From contig JAKPPV010000020.1 in assembly GCA_029547145.1 (NCBI GenBank), positions 1 through 44,709 on the forward strand: DNA of 44,709 nt, read 5' to 3'. The notes under the pieces are model-generated. The model searched no databases, was not told the origin of the DNA, and saw only the letters and a list, made by a program, of their open reading frames with translations. A program made the translations under genes and the position numbers. Shown piece after piece: positions 25,873 to 34,002 of the stretch (its first letter is position 1; each line of letters starts with the position of its first letter). This DNA is from Methanobacteriota archaeon. GTDB taxonomy: Archaea > Halobacteriota > Methanomicrobia > Methanomicrobiales > Methanospirillaceae.

Positions 25873-27051
25873 ATGGACGACGAGCCGGGCTCCGTACCCC
25901 CGGTATCGGTTGACGGGTCCGCACCGGACCGGACCGGGTACCGGGCCCTCCTGGCCGGAACCGCGGTCGCCGGCCTCGCGGTCTCCCTCCTCCTCATCTC
26001 GAGCCCCGACCTGGAGGCCGAGCTCAGGCTCCTCGGGGCGGGGGCGCTCCAGGTGGCCCCCTTCGTCCTCGTCGCGATGGCCGCCTACCTGGCCGAAGAC
26101 TCGCGCCCCCTCCGGTACGTGACCGGGGTGCTCCTGCTCGGCCTGATCGGGGCCCTGGTCCTGGTCTCGTTCGCGTTCGGCCTCCTGGCGGTGCTGCCCC
26201 CCGGGGGACTCGACGGCCCCGACCTTCCGCCCGGGACGGAGGGGACCGCGCTCGCCCTCCTCGGGCTCGGGTCGCTCGGCGGCCTCGTCTCGCTCGCCGG
26301 CTTCCTCCACCCGGTCCGGCGCCTCCTCGCACGGGTGATCCCGCTCGACCCGGACTCGTTCGTCCACGGCGTCGCCCTCGTCCTCGTGCTCGCGATGGTC
26401 CTCGTCCCCCCCGTCCCCCTGATCGTGAACGGGGCCCCCCCCTTCCTCTCGGAGGCCTTCCTGGACGACAGCGGGAGCCCGGAGAGCCCGGGCGACTTCG
26501 CCCGCTCGGAGGCCTACTCCCTCCTCTTCGTCATCTACGCCTCGTTCCTGATCGTCGGGCTCTTCATCAGGCGGACCTTCTCCGAGGCCCTCGAGCGGCT
26601 CGCGTTCGTCCGACCGACGGGCCGGCAGGTCGCCTTCGCGGTCGGCGCAGGGCTGGTCCTGGTCGTCGCCTTCGGCCTGGTCGACCGGGCGATCGCCGCG
26701 GGCTGGGGGGCGATGGGCTGGGCGGTCACGGACGACGAGGCGTATCACCGTCTCTTCTCCGACGTGCTCTCCCCGCTCGGGGCGGTGACGGCCGCCGTCT
26801 CCGCGGGGGTCGGGGAGGAGCTGGCGGTCCGCGGGGTGCTCCAGCCGGTCTTCGGCGTCCTCCTGCCGAGCCTCCTCTTCGCCGCCCTCCACGCATGGCA
26901 GTACTCCTGGGACGCCCTCCTCTCGGTCTTTCTCGCCGGGCTCGTCTTCGCCTGGATCCGGAAGCGGTCGAACACCACCACCTGCGCGATCACCCACGGT
27001 CTCTACGACCTGGTCCTCTTCGGGGCGATGGCGGCGGGGATCACGATCTGA
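25873..27051 (+). CDS. CPBP-family intramembrane metalloprotease
   Basis: 392 residues with about eight to ten membrane segments. The CPBP (CAAX/Abi) motifs lie near the C-terminus: GVGEELAVRGVLQPVFG (EExxxR), FAALHAWQYSWDALL (H) and AITHGLYDLVLFG (H). These give a glutamate/histidine metal site inside the membrane. The first half is a family-specific transmembrane extension. It may process prenylated or membrane-anchored proteins, with unknown target. ATG 25873 is preferred over a TTG at 25834 that would overlap the C69 gene. It ends seven bases before the thiol lipoprotein gene. Confidence 0.87.
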   Translation: MDDEPGSVPPVSVDGSAPDRTGYRALLAGTAVAGLAVSLLLISSPDLEAELRLLGAGALQVAPFVLVAMAAYLAEDSRPLRYVTGVLLLGLIGALVLVSFAFGLLAVLPPGGLDGPDLPPGTEGTALALLGLGSLGGLVSLAGFLHPVRRLLARVIPLDPDSFVHGVALVLVLAMVLVPPVPLIVNGAPPFLSEAFLDDSGSPESPGDFARSEAYSLLFVIYASFLIVGLFIRRTFSEALERLAFVRPTGRQVAFAVGAGLVLVVAFGLVDRAIAAGWGAMGWAVTDDEAYHRLFSDVLSPLGAVTAAVSAGVGEELAVRGVLQPVFGVLLPSLLFAALHAWQYSWDALLSVFLAGLVFAWIRKRSNTTTCAITHGLYDLVLFGAMAAGITI

Positions 27052-27058
27052 TGGTACG

Positions 27059-27574
27059 ATGAAACCCCTCCTCCGCCTCCCCCTCCTCATCATCATCATG
27101 CTCGCCCTCTCCGTCGCCGGGTGCCTCTCAGCGGAAGGGACTGCGCCCGGCGGGCCGGGGGCGGACCTGCCATCGCCGTCCCCCTCCCCGGGCGTGAGCC
27201 CGGAGGCGGGTGTCACCGTGGAGACGCCGGCGACGACCGGTCCCGGTCTGCCCACGGTACCGTCGACGGCAGAGACCGCCGACGTCCTCTTCTTCTGGGG
27301 CACCGGTTGCGAGAACTGCGAGGAGGCGAGACCCTTCGTCGAGGCGATGGCCCGGACGCACCCGTCCCTCCGGTTCGAGTCGATCGATATCTACGCAAGC
27401 GAGGAGAACGCCGCCCGGTACTACGAGGTGAACCGCGCCCTCAACGTCACCCCCCGGGGGGTGCCCGAGGTGATCGTCGCCGGGTCGGCCCTCTTCGGCG
27501 ACGAGGAGATCCGGAAGGGGCTCCCCGCAGCGCTCAGGACGATCGAGAAGGGTGGGAGCGGGCGGAGCGGGTAG
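27059..27574 (+). CDS. Thioredoxin-like lipoprotein with CxxC
   Basis: 171 residues. The hydrophobic N-terminus ends in the lipobox LSVAGC (Cys22), followed by a ~50-residue Pro/Ser/Thr linker and a thioredoxin-fold domain: VLFFWGTGCENCEEARPFVE with redox pair Cys84-Cys87, and the cis-Pro-like GVPEVIVAGSALFGDEEI. It would be membrane-tethered outside the cell and act in thiol-disulfide exchange. It lies seven bases after the CPBP protease gene, so they are probably co-transcribed. Confidence 0.85.
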   Translation: MKPLLRLPLLIIIMLALSVAGCLSAEGTAPGGPGADLPSPSPSPGVSPEAGVTVETPATTGPGLPTVPSTAETADVLFFWGTGCENCEEARPFVEAMARTHPSLRFESIDIYASEENAARYYEVNRALNVTPRGVPEVIVAGSALFGDEEIRKGLPAALRTIEKGGSGRSG

Positions 27575-27622
27575 GGGCACGTCGGAGTCACCTCTATCAT
27601 CCCGGGGGACGATCGATCGTAC

Positions 27623-27991
27623 ATGACCGATGGACGCCGGGGGATCGAACCGGAGGTCGTGTACGACCTGTGCGGGCTGGTCGACTACCAGCCCGGCTCG
27701 ATCGCCTCCCGGATGCTGGTCTTTAAGAAGGCGGGGACGATCACGCTCTTCGCCTTCGACGAGGGGGAGGGGCTCCCCGAGCACACGGCCCCGTATGAAG
27801 CGGTCCTGACCGTCCTCGAGGGGACCGCCCGGGTCACGATCCGCAACCGGGCCTACACCCTCGGGCCCGGGCAGGTGATCGTTCTGCCCGCATCCGTGCC
27901 GCACGCGGTGCAGGCGGTGACCCGGTTCAGGATGGAGCTCGTGATGATCCACGAGCGGGAGGAGGGTCGAACGCAATCAGACCTGAGATAA
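27623..27991 (+). CDS. Small cupin-domain protein
   Basis: 122 residues of a single cupin barrel: FAFDEGEGLPEHTAPYEAVLTVLEGTARVTI for motif 1 and LGPGQVIVLPASVPHAVQAVTRFRMELVMI for motif 2. Motif 1 keeps one His, and motif 2 keeps the PHAV His, so metal binding is possible but reduced from the canonical HxH set. Function is unspecified. It sits 42 bases upstream of the nitrogenase-like cluster on the same strand and may belong with it. Confidence 0.85.
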   Translation: MTDGRRGIEPEVVYDLCGLVDYQPGSIASRMLVFKKAGTITLFAFDEGEGLPEHTAPYEAVLTVLEGTARVTIRNRAYTLGPGQVIVLPASVPHAVQAVTRFRMELVMIHEREEGRTQSDLR

Positions 27992-28033
27992 CATCGGAAA
28001 GGTTGAACCGGTCGGACGACCCATTCACGAGGG

Positions 28034-28852
28034 ATGAAGCAGGTCGCCCTCTACGGCAAGGGAGGTATCGGCAAGTCGACGACCTCGGCAAACCTCTCCG
28101 CCGCCCTCGGCGAGAGTGGGCGGTCGGTCCTCCAGGTCGGGTGCGACCCGAAGCATGACTCGACGCGGATGCTGATGCACGGCGAGCCGATGCCGACCGT
28201 GCTGGAGCTGGTGCGGGAGCGCGGGGCGGCCTCCGTCGCCCTCGGGGACGTGGTGCGGACCGGGTACGCCGGCGTCCGGTGCGTCGAGGCCGGCGGGCCC
28301 GAGCCCGGGATCGGATGCGCGGGCCGGGGGATCATCGCGACCTTCCAGCTCCTGGAGGAGCGGGGGGCGCTCGAGGCGGACGTGATCGTCTACGACGTCC
28401 TCGGCGACGTGGTCTGCGGCGGTTTCGCGATGCCGATGCGCGAGGGCTACGCCGAGGAGGTCTACCTGGTCACCTCGGGGGAGCTGATGTCGCTCTACGC
28501 GGCCAACAACATCGCGAAGGCGATCGCCCGCCTCGCCGAGCGGCCGCGCTGCCGCTGCCGGCTTGCCGGCGTGATCCTGAACGCGAAGGGGATGGAACGC
28601 GAGGAGGACCTGGTCGGTGCGTTCGCCGGTGCGATCGGCTCGCGGCTCGTCGCCACGATCCCGCGGGACCGGGTGGTCCAGCTCGCCGAGCTCCACCGCC
28701 GGACCGTGATCGAGTACGCCCCCGACTCGGCCCAGGCCGGGGTCTACCGGCGGCTCGCCGAGGACCTGCTCTGCAACACCGATCTCGCGATCCCGCGCCC
28801 CCTGACCCAGGATGCCCTCGAGTCCCTCGCCATTGACCACACCCCGCTCTGA
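28034..28852 (+). CDS. NifH-like nitrogenase-type reductase (ATP-dependent iron protein)
   Basis: 272 residues, the size of NifH. It has the P-loop [13 protein letters not shown] (from residue 8) and [10 protein letters not shown] (switch region). The [4Fe-4S] ligands are present: Cys95 in [14 protein letters not shown] and Cys128 in [18 protein letters not shown]. It therefore should form the ATP-driven one-electron donor dimer. It is more divergent than true NifH, in line with the group IV branch that includes CfbC of F430 synthesis. The next two genes encode two NifD/K-like partners, whereas the CfbD system uses a single one, so this is unlikely to be cfbC itself. No nifB, nifE or nifN is present. 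Confidence 0.88.
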   Translation: MKQVALYGKGGIGKSTTSANLSAALGESGRSVLQVGCDPKHDSTRMLMHGEPMPTVLELVRERGAASVALGDVVRTGYAGVRCVEAGGPEPGIGCAGRGIIATFQLLEERGALEADVIVYDVLGDVVCGGFAMPMREGYAEEVYLVTSGELMSLYAANNIAKAIARLAERPRCRCRLAGVILNAKGMEREEDLVGAFAGAIGSRLVATIPRDRVVQLAELHRRTVIEYAPDSAQAGVYRRLAEDLLCNTDLAIPRPLTQDALESLAIDHTPL

Positions 28853-29849
28853 CGGGTGTACCCTTGCCGGCGCCCTCTCGGTCGCTGCCGCAGTCGCGGA
28901 CGGACTGACCGTCATCCACGGCCCGGCCGGGTGCGCACACCACCACGTCTCGCTCCTCCTCACCACGCTCCTCGACCGGCCGGAGTCCCGGATGCCGTGC
29001 CTCCTCTCGGACGACCTGGGTGAGGAGGAGGTGATCTTCGGGGGTGAGGCGGCCCTCGCCCGGGCCCTCGACGAGGCCGTCGCACGGTCACCCGGCTCGA
29101 TCGCGGTCCTCTCGACCTGCGTGGCCGAGGCGATCGGCGACGACTGCAGGGCGGTCGCCTCCCGTGTCCCCGGGACGATACCGGTCGTCGTGATCCCGGT
29201 CGGGGGATTCTTCGGCGGGGGTTTCCTCGAGGGCGAGCGGGCCGCCCTGCACGCCTACGGACGCCTCGCCTCCCGGCTTTTCGACCCCGGGCGGGGCGAC
29301 GACGAGCCGGTGGTCGTGCTGGTCGGGGAGAAGAACCTGGAGTTCGAGGCCGACGCCCACGCCGACGAGCTCGGCCGGCTCCTCGGGCACCTCGACCAGG
29401 CGGTCGGGCTCCGGTTCGTCCGGGAGGCCCCCACCGCCGCGCTCGGCCGCCTGCCCGGCGCCGACCTCCTGGTGCTCCGCGAGCCCGCCCTCGGGCCGGT
29501 CGCGGACCGCCTCCCGGTCCTCCCGGGCACGCCCCGGATCGACGCCTTCCCGGTCGGGCTTTCGGCGACGGTCGGGTTCCTCTCGGCGGTGGGGGCGGCC
29601 CTGGGCCTCGATGCGGACGCCGCCTGCGAGGCGGAGCTCGACCACCAGGAGACGGTCCTCGCCCGGTTCGCCGGCCTCGCGGGGAGTCGCGTGCGGCTCC
29701 CGGCAGGGAACCGGTGGCTCGCCGAGCTCGCGGAGGCCCTCGGGCTGGTCGTCGACCCCGCCGGGGTCCCGCTCCCGGTGCCGGACCCCGCGCCGGTCGG
29801 GACGGCGGGGATCGCCCGGCTCCTCTCCCGCTGGAGGCGAGCGCTCTGA
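28812..29849 (+). CDS. NifD/K-like catalytic-component subunit 1 (short)
   Basis: 345 residues, much shorter than NifD (~480). Cys16 (DGCTLAG), Cys41 ([10 protein letters not shown]) and Cys103 ([12 protein letters not shown]) match in order and spacing the three cluster-ligating cysteines of NifD/K-type subunits. [28 protein letters not shown] and the downstream Rossmann-like repeats follow the nitrogenase component 1 fold. No equivalent of the NifD FeMo-cofactor Cys/His pair is evident. ATG 28812 overlaps the nifH-like gene by 41 bases; a TTG at 28833 is an alternative start. Its product probably pairs with the next gene's product. Confidence 0.8.
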   Translation: MPSSPSPLTTPRSDGCTLAGALSVAAAVADGLTVIHGPAGCAHHHVSLLLTTLLDRPESRMPCLLSDDLGEEEVIFGGEAALARALDEAVARSPGSIAVLSTCVAEAIGDDCRAVASRVPGTIPVVVIPVGGFFGGGFLEGERAALHAYGRLASRLFDPGRGDDEPVVVLVGEKNLEFEADAHADELGRLLGHLDQAVGLRFVREAPTAALGRLPGADLLVLREPALGPVADRLPVLPGTPRIDAFPVGLSATVGFLSAVGAALGLDADAACEAELDHQETVLARFAGLAGSRVRLPAGNRWLAELAEALGLVVDPAGVPLPVPDPAPVGTAGIARLLSRWRRAL

Positions 29850-30982
29850 CCCCGTCCCCCTGCCGGGCCGGGCCGCTCGTCCCCTGCGCGATGGTCGGGG
29901 CGGTCGCCTGCCTCTCGGCCTACACCGGGATCGGGGTCGTCGTCCATGGCTCGTCCGGGTGCTGGTTCTACCCGTCGTCGCTGTTGAAGACGGACCTGGG
30001 GTGCACCGACCTCTCGGCGGAGGAGGCGGTGATGGGGTCGGGGGAGCGGGTGCGGGCGGTCGTGGAATCGGCCCTCGCCCGCCACCCCCGGGTCGCGGTG
30101 GTGAACACCTGCGTGCCCGGCATCGTCGGGGAGGACCTCGCCGGCCTCCTGGACGGCCTGCCGGTCACCCTCGTCGATGCACCCGGTTTCCTCGGGGACG
30201 CATCCGTCGGCCATACGGCCGCCGTTGCCGCACTCCGGCCGGTCGTCGACCCGGACGCGGGGACGGTCGGGATCGACGGCCTCTCGCCCCTCGACCCGTT
30301 CTTCCGCGGGGACCTGCACGAGTGCGAACGCCTCCTCCGCCTGGCAGGGGCCGTCCCCGGCACCCGGTACGCGGGCGGGCCGGTCGAATCCCTCGGGCGG
30401 GCATCACCCGTGTCGGTGGTCGCGAACCCGGTCTACGCCGCCGGGCCGGGCGAGCGGGCCGGTGACCTCCTGGGGCTCGAGGCGGTGCGGGCGACCTTCG
30501 CCCGCCTCGCGGACCGCGACCCGCGGATCGACCCCGGACCGGTCGAGGAGGAGTGCCGCGAGGCCGACATGCGGTGCCGGCGCGCCTGCGAGCGGTACCT
30601 CGCCCGGCACGACCCTCCCCGCGCGGCGATCCTGGGGGACGGGGACCGGGTGCGGGCGGCGGCGCGGACCCTGGTGCGCTACCTGGACGCGGACGTGGTG
30701 CTGCTCGGGGACCGGGCGGGGACACCCGGATCTCCCGGCGAACGGTGGTGGCGGGCCGGCGACCTCGGGCTGGTCCAGGAGGCCCTCCAGGCGACCAGCC
30801 CGGACCTCGTCCTGGGCTCCTCGTTCGAGGAGCGCCTTTCACCCGGTGCCGCCTTCGTCCCCTTCGCCCCCCCGGTCCGGGGCCGGCCCCGCCTCGCCTC
30901 CGTCCCGCTCGCCGGGGTGGAGGGGACGCTGGCACTCGTCGAGGCGGTGCTCCTGGCGTGCACGGGGCGGCGAAAGGCTTGA
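29846..30982 (+). CDS. NifD/K-like catalytic-component subunit 2
   Basis: About 378 residues if translation starts at the CTG at 29846, which overlaps the previous stop as CTGA and follows GGAGG at 29833-29837 with eight-base spacing. The first ATG (29891) would remove two upstream cysteines. The N-terminal part reads CAMVGAVACLSAYTGIGVVVHGSSGCWFYP, then NTCVPGIVGEDL, closely recalling NifD/NifE-like subunits (Cys14, Cys39, Cys89). It also has a cysteine-rich stretch later (EEECREADMRCRRACERY). C-terminal Rossmann-like motifs (RAAILGDGDRVRAA; LVLGSSFEERLS) follow component 1. Function is unknown, and it is not a nitrogenase by gene content. Confidence 0.8.
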   Translation: MTPSPCRAGPLVPCAMVGAVACLSAYTGIGVVVHGSSGCWFYPSSLLKTDLGCTDLSAEEAVMGSGERVRAVVESALARHPRVAVVNTCVPGIVGEDLAGLLDGLPVTLVDAPGFLGDASVGHTAAVAALRPVVDPDAGTVGIDGLSPLDPFFRGDLHECERLLRLAGAVPGTRYAGGPVESLGRASPVSVVANPVYAAGPGERAGDLLGLEAVRATFARLADRDPRIDPGPVEEECREADMRCRRACERYLARHDPPRAAILGDGDRVRAAARTLVRYLDADVVLLGDRAGTPGSPGERWWRAGDLGLVQEALQATSPDLVLGSSFEERLSPGAAFVPFAPPVRGRPRLASVPLAGVEGTLALVEAVLLACTGRRKA

Positions 30983-31008
30983 GGACCGGGGATGCCCACG
31001 GAGAGGGG

Positions 31009-31299
31009 ATGACGGGCAGACGAAGGGACGCGATCCGGCCCGGCCTGAGGGTGGCGATCGTCCTGAAGCAGGACCAGAGAACCGGCCGGACGGTCGAGGG
31101 GATCGTGGCCGGGGTCCTCACCCGCTCGGCGACGCACCCCCACGGGATCAAGGTCCGGCTGACCGACGGCCGCGTCGGGCGGGTGGTACGCCTGATCGGG
31201 GACGGGGGGACGGTTGGGAGGAGTCGAACGGTCCCGGACCAGGATAGAAAAACGCTGCCGCACGATGCGGGGCTCCAGAAAAGAGGTGCCGGGGATTGA
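31009..31299 (+). CDS. YwbE-family small protein
   Basis: 96 residues. The first ~62 match the YwbE/DUF2196 family well: RRDAIRPGLRVAIVLKQDQ, TVEGIVAGVLTRSATHPHG, and IKVRLTDGRVGRVVRLI. A ~30-residue basic tail beyond the usual length (~65 residues) has no recognisable feature. GAGAGGGG just upstream of the ATG serves as ribosome-binding site. Function of the family is unknown; the fold suggests a small SH3-like barrel. It lies 26 bases after the nitrogenase-like cluster. Confidence 0.85.
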   Translation: MTGRRRDAIRPGLRVAIVLKQDQRTGRTVEGIVAGVLTRSATHPHGIKVRLTDGRVGRVVRLIGDGGTVGRSRTVPDQDRKTLPHDAGLQKRGAGD

Positions 31300-31345
31300 A
31301 GGCCCCCGGTGGCCAGCACAGACCCTGTCCGGCCCGGTGTCCGGT

Positions 31346-31810
31346 TCAGCTCCCGTGGGTCAGCTCCTCGATCACCCCCCGGCCGAAGGGGTCGTCCTCG
31401 AAGACCTCCCCGACGGTCTGCCGGACCTGCTCGTCCCCGATCCGGTTCAGGGCGGCAGCCGCCATCCAGCGGCAGCACTCGTTCTTTCCGTGCAGGTTCG
31501 ACAGCAGCGTCGGGATCGACCTCGGGTCCCCGATGTGCTCGAGCGCCCAGATCGCCGGTACCCGGACCTTCCAGTCCGCGTCCGAGGCCGCCACCATCAG
31601 GGCTTCCACGGCCGGTGGCCCCACGCGCTCCAGCGCCACGGCCGCACGCCATCGGGTCTCGCGGTGGACGGACCGGAGCAGCGGGGCGACGTCGAGGACC
31701 GCCGCCTCGCCGAGCGTCCCGATCGCCGCGGCCGCGTCGAGCATCTGGTAGGTCGTACCGTGCACGAGCAGCCGGACGAGCTCGCTCGTCCTCGTTGTTT
31801 CCTCACTCAT
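31346..31810 (-). CDS. Small HEAT-repeat protein
   Basis: 154 residues with about four HEAT/PBS-lyase repeats, for example LLRSVHRETRWRAAVALERVG, VRVPAIWALEHIGDPRSIPTLL and CCRWMAAAALNRIGDEQV. It has no signal and no catalytic motif, and is likely a cytoplasmic adaptor. Convergent with ywbE. Confidence 0.82.
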   Translation of the reverse strand: MSEETTRTSELVRLLVHGTTYQMLDAAAAIGTLGEAAVLDVAPLLRSVHRETRWRAAVALERVGPPAVEALMVAASDADWKVRVPAIWALEHIGDPRSIPTLLSNLHGKNECCRWMAAAALNRIGDEQVRQTVGEVFEDDPFGRGVIEELTHGS

Positions 31811-31916
31811 CTCTCTTCCCCACTGTCGACGCGTGTTCGACGGACCAGACTCGGGACGAGAAAATGATAATGATTTGCAGCACGGGATCGCCCGGCAACG
31901 TCGCCCGGCAGGGGAA

Positions 31917-33272
31917 TCAGGAGGAGGTGTTGCCCTCCCCGTCCGAGGCGATCGGCATCGGGGGGAGGGTCGGGATCGTGACCACCGGGAGAGGGTTGGG
32001 GAGCGTCGTCGGCGCCGACGTCGGCACCTGGGTCGACGGCTCGGGGAGGGGGACGGTCGTGGGGAGCGTCGTCGGGGTCGTCGTCACCGGTGCGGGTGTC
32101 GGGGTCGTCGTCACCGGTGCGGGCGTCGGGGTCGTCGTCACCGGCTCGGGGGTCTTCGGGGGAGAGGTCACCGGCGGCGCGGTCGTCGTCAGGACGGGGG
32201 TGACGACGGTGGTGATTGCCGTCGTCGACGCCGTCGTCGGCAGGGAGGTGACGGACGGGACAGGGAGCGTGGTCGCCGGCACCGTCGTCGTCCCGGGCAC
32301 GATCGGGGTCCAGGTCACCACGGGCTGGACCGTTGCGGTGGACTGGCTCACCACCCGGACCGTCTGGAACGGCGTCGGGGTGTGTTTTCCGCCGGTATAG
32401 GGGTCGTAGGCGGGGCGGGTCGTCGACGTTGTCTGGACCGGGGACTCGCCGTTCGGCGTGGACGGTGCTCTACCGGCCGACGGGGTCGGGCTCGGGGCGG
32501 CGGTCGGCCCCTCACCCTGCCCGCTCAGGCTTCCGGACGGGGCGAGGACGACGGGGCGGAGCCCGTCCTGGCCTGCATTGATGGCTCCCGGGACCCGGTC
32601 ACCGGCAGAGAGCCAGAGGGGCCGCCCCCGGAACAGGGTCTGGGTCGTCCCGTCCGTCCCCTTCACCTCCGAGAAGTCGCCCGCGTTCACGAGCGGCGAC
32701 GGCCCGATCGGGGGCGAGGCGTGGAACGGCAGAAAGCCCGTGGTCCGGACGGAGGCGTTCGGGCTCTCGGGCGCGTAGAGTGTCAGGCCGTCCGGGGTCG
32801 TCAGGTAGACCCCCCAGCTCGCGTTCTCCATGACCATCAGGGTGTACTCGGTCCGGGCCAGGAACGTGATGTTGTTCGCACCCTGGCTCTTCGCATCACC
32901 CGGGGCCCGGTCGTTGATGTAGTAGTAGAGGGGCCACCCGCGATAGGTGGTCTGCTTTGAGCCGTCGGGGCGCGTCAGGATGCCGAACTGCCCCGGATCG
33001 ATCCCCCGCCCGCCCGGCATGCTCTCGGCGAAGAACGGGGGATAGAACCGCGAGACATCGCCCAGATCCGCGATGATCCCGGTGTTCGGAATATCCCTCG
33101 CGATCACGTAGAGCGAGCGGCCGTTCGAGTCCGTCAGGACCTTCCCGTAGGTCGGGTGGTCGGTGATCTGGACCGTCAGGGGCTGGGTCTGGCTGCAGCC
33201 GGCCATGAGCACGCATGCACCCAGGATCAGGACCAGCACCAGCACCGGCGCGGCACCGGAAGGACGGATCAT
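31917..33272 (-). CDS. Lipoprotein with two Lipoprotein_15-type repeats and a Thr/Pro stalk
   Basis: 451 residues. The signal ends at lipobox LMAGC (Cys26). Two repeats of the secreted-repeat family (YGKVLTDSNGRSLYVIARD and ENASWGVYLTTPDGLTLYAPE, each followed by a FYPPF/FLPF and a GWPLYYYINDRAPGDA or GRPLWLSAGDRVPGAI segment) fill the first half. The second half is a ~200-residue Thr/Pro-rich stalk, including a 27-base tandem repeat. The protein is probably anchored in the membrane and projected through the surface layer. Function of the repeat is unknown. Confidence 0.86.
   Translation of the reverse strand: MIRPSGAAPVLVLVLILGACVLMAGCSQTQPLTVQITDHPTYGKVLTDSNGRSLYVIARDIPNTGIIADLGDVSRFYPPFFAESMPGGRGIDPGQFGILTRPDGSKQTTYRGWPLYYYINDRAPGDAKSQGANNITFLARTEYTLMVMENASWGVYLTTPDGLTLYAPESPNASVRTTGFLPFHASPPIGPSPLVNAGDFSEVKGTDGTTQTLFRGRPLWLSAGDRVPGAINAGQDGLRPVVLAPSGSLSGQGEGPTAAPSPTPSAGRAPSTPNGESPVQTTSTTRPAYDPYTGGKHTPTPFQTVRVVSQSTATVQPVVTWTPIVPGTTTVPATTLPVPSVTSLPTTASTTAITTVVTPVLTTTAPPVTSPPKTPEPVTTTPTPAPVTTTPTPAPVTTTPTTLPTTVPLPEPSTQVPTSAPTTLPNPLPVVTIPTLPPMPIASDGEGNTSS
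32074..32154 (-). repeat. 27-base tandem repeat, three copies
   Basis: Three 27-base units (32074-32100, 32101-32127, 32128-32154), the third diverged at a few positions, encode repeated PVTTTPTPA in the lipoprotein stalk. Copy number is likely to vary between strains. Confidence 0.8.
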
Positions 33273-33397
33273 GGCAGTGAAGAGTTTGGGACCCCGATTA
33301 TATGATAGCTCTGTTCGGGTGCACGAACCGGTGACAGGGCAGTACAGGACGCAGTCGTATCACCCGAGACGGGCCGATCCGGGAAAGGGAGGAAGCA

Positions 33398-33601
33398 TCA
33401 GAGACCGGCCAGGCGGAGGAAGGTCCCGATCGTGCACCCGGTCATCGTCGTCGTCGCGGCGAGGAGACCGAGACAGACGGTGCGGATACTCTCCGAGAGC
33501 TCGACCGGGCGGTACGGCCGATCGAGACTCCGACGCCGCACCGCGCGGGAGACGGGCGCACTGCCCGAGACGATGGGGCGGTTTCTGCGGATCCGAACCA
33601 T
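33398..33601 (-). CDS. Hypothetical small membrane protein
   Basis: About 67 residues from ATG 33601, preceded by GGTGAT at a plausible distance. A basic N-terminal half (RRNRPIVSG…RRRSLDRPYRPVEL) leads into one hydrophobic segment (IRTVCLGLLAATTTMTGCTIG). It is not recognised. The amphipathic layout suggests a one-pass membrane peptide, but chance coding cannot be excluded. It lies between the lipoprotein gene and PspC on the same strand. Confidence 0.35.
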   Translation of the reverse strand: MVRIRRNRPIVSGSAPVSRAVRRRSLDRPYRPVELSESIRTVCLGLLAATTTMTGCTIGTFLRLAGL

Positions 33602-33695
33602 ATCAATCACCACGAGAGAGACGGTGCTGCGACCGTTCAACAGAAGGTGATCCACCAGCATCCTTAAAAATTATTCTGACCCGGAGGGACGAACC

Positions 33696-33953
33696 CTAGC
33701 GGACCTCCTCCGGCTCGACCGTGATCACGTCCGGGGTGTCGACCGGGGCCGATGCCGCCGCCGGGGGCGCCTCCTCCCCGGGAAGGAGGATCCAGGCGAG
33801 CAGGTACGCGAGCAACCCGAGCCCCCCGCTGAAGAGGGTCACGACGACCCAGATCAGACGGATCACGTTCGGGTCGATCCCGAGGTAGACGCCGATCCCG
33901 CCGCAGATTCCGGCCACCATCCGGTCCGTCCGGGAGCGTTTCAGTTCCTTCAT
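33696..33953 (-). CDS. PspC-domain membrane protein
   Basis: 85 residues. The PspC domain is clear: LKRSRTDRMVAGICGGIGVYLGIDPNVIRLIWVVVTLFSGGLGLLAYLLAWILLP with one strong transmembrane region, plus an acidic tail (DVITVEPEEVR). PspC proteins take part in envelope-stress responses in bacteria, and archaeal copies are common but unstudied. The TATA element CCATAAATATCC (33973-33984, minus) is centred about 25 bases ahead of the ATG, implying a leaderless mRNA. Confidence 0.9.
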   Translation of the reverse strand: MKELKRSRTDRMVAGICGGIGVYLGIDPNVIRLIWVVVTLFSGGLGLLAYLLAWILLPGEEAPPAAASAPVDTPDVITVEPEEVR

Positions 33954-33972
33954 GCGCCTCCAGTCGGCGACA

Positions 33973-33984
33973 GGATATTTATGG
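33973..33984 (-). promoter_or_regulatory. TATA box of pspC-like gene
   Basis: CCATAAATATCC on the minus strand, centred ~25 bases before the ATG at 33953. It lies in the 49-base gap below the dockerin gene stop. Confidence 0.5.
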
Positions 33985-34002
33985 TTTCCGGCCCCGCCCC
34001 GG

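Noticed and set aside
28034..30982. True nitrogenase (nifHDK)
   Set aside because: The partner subunits are too short, no cofactor-binding Cys/His pair is evident, and no nifB, nifE, nifN or glnB-type genes are nearby.
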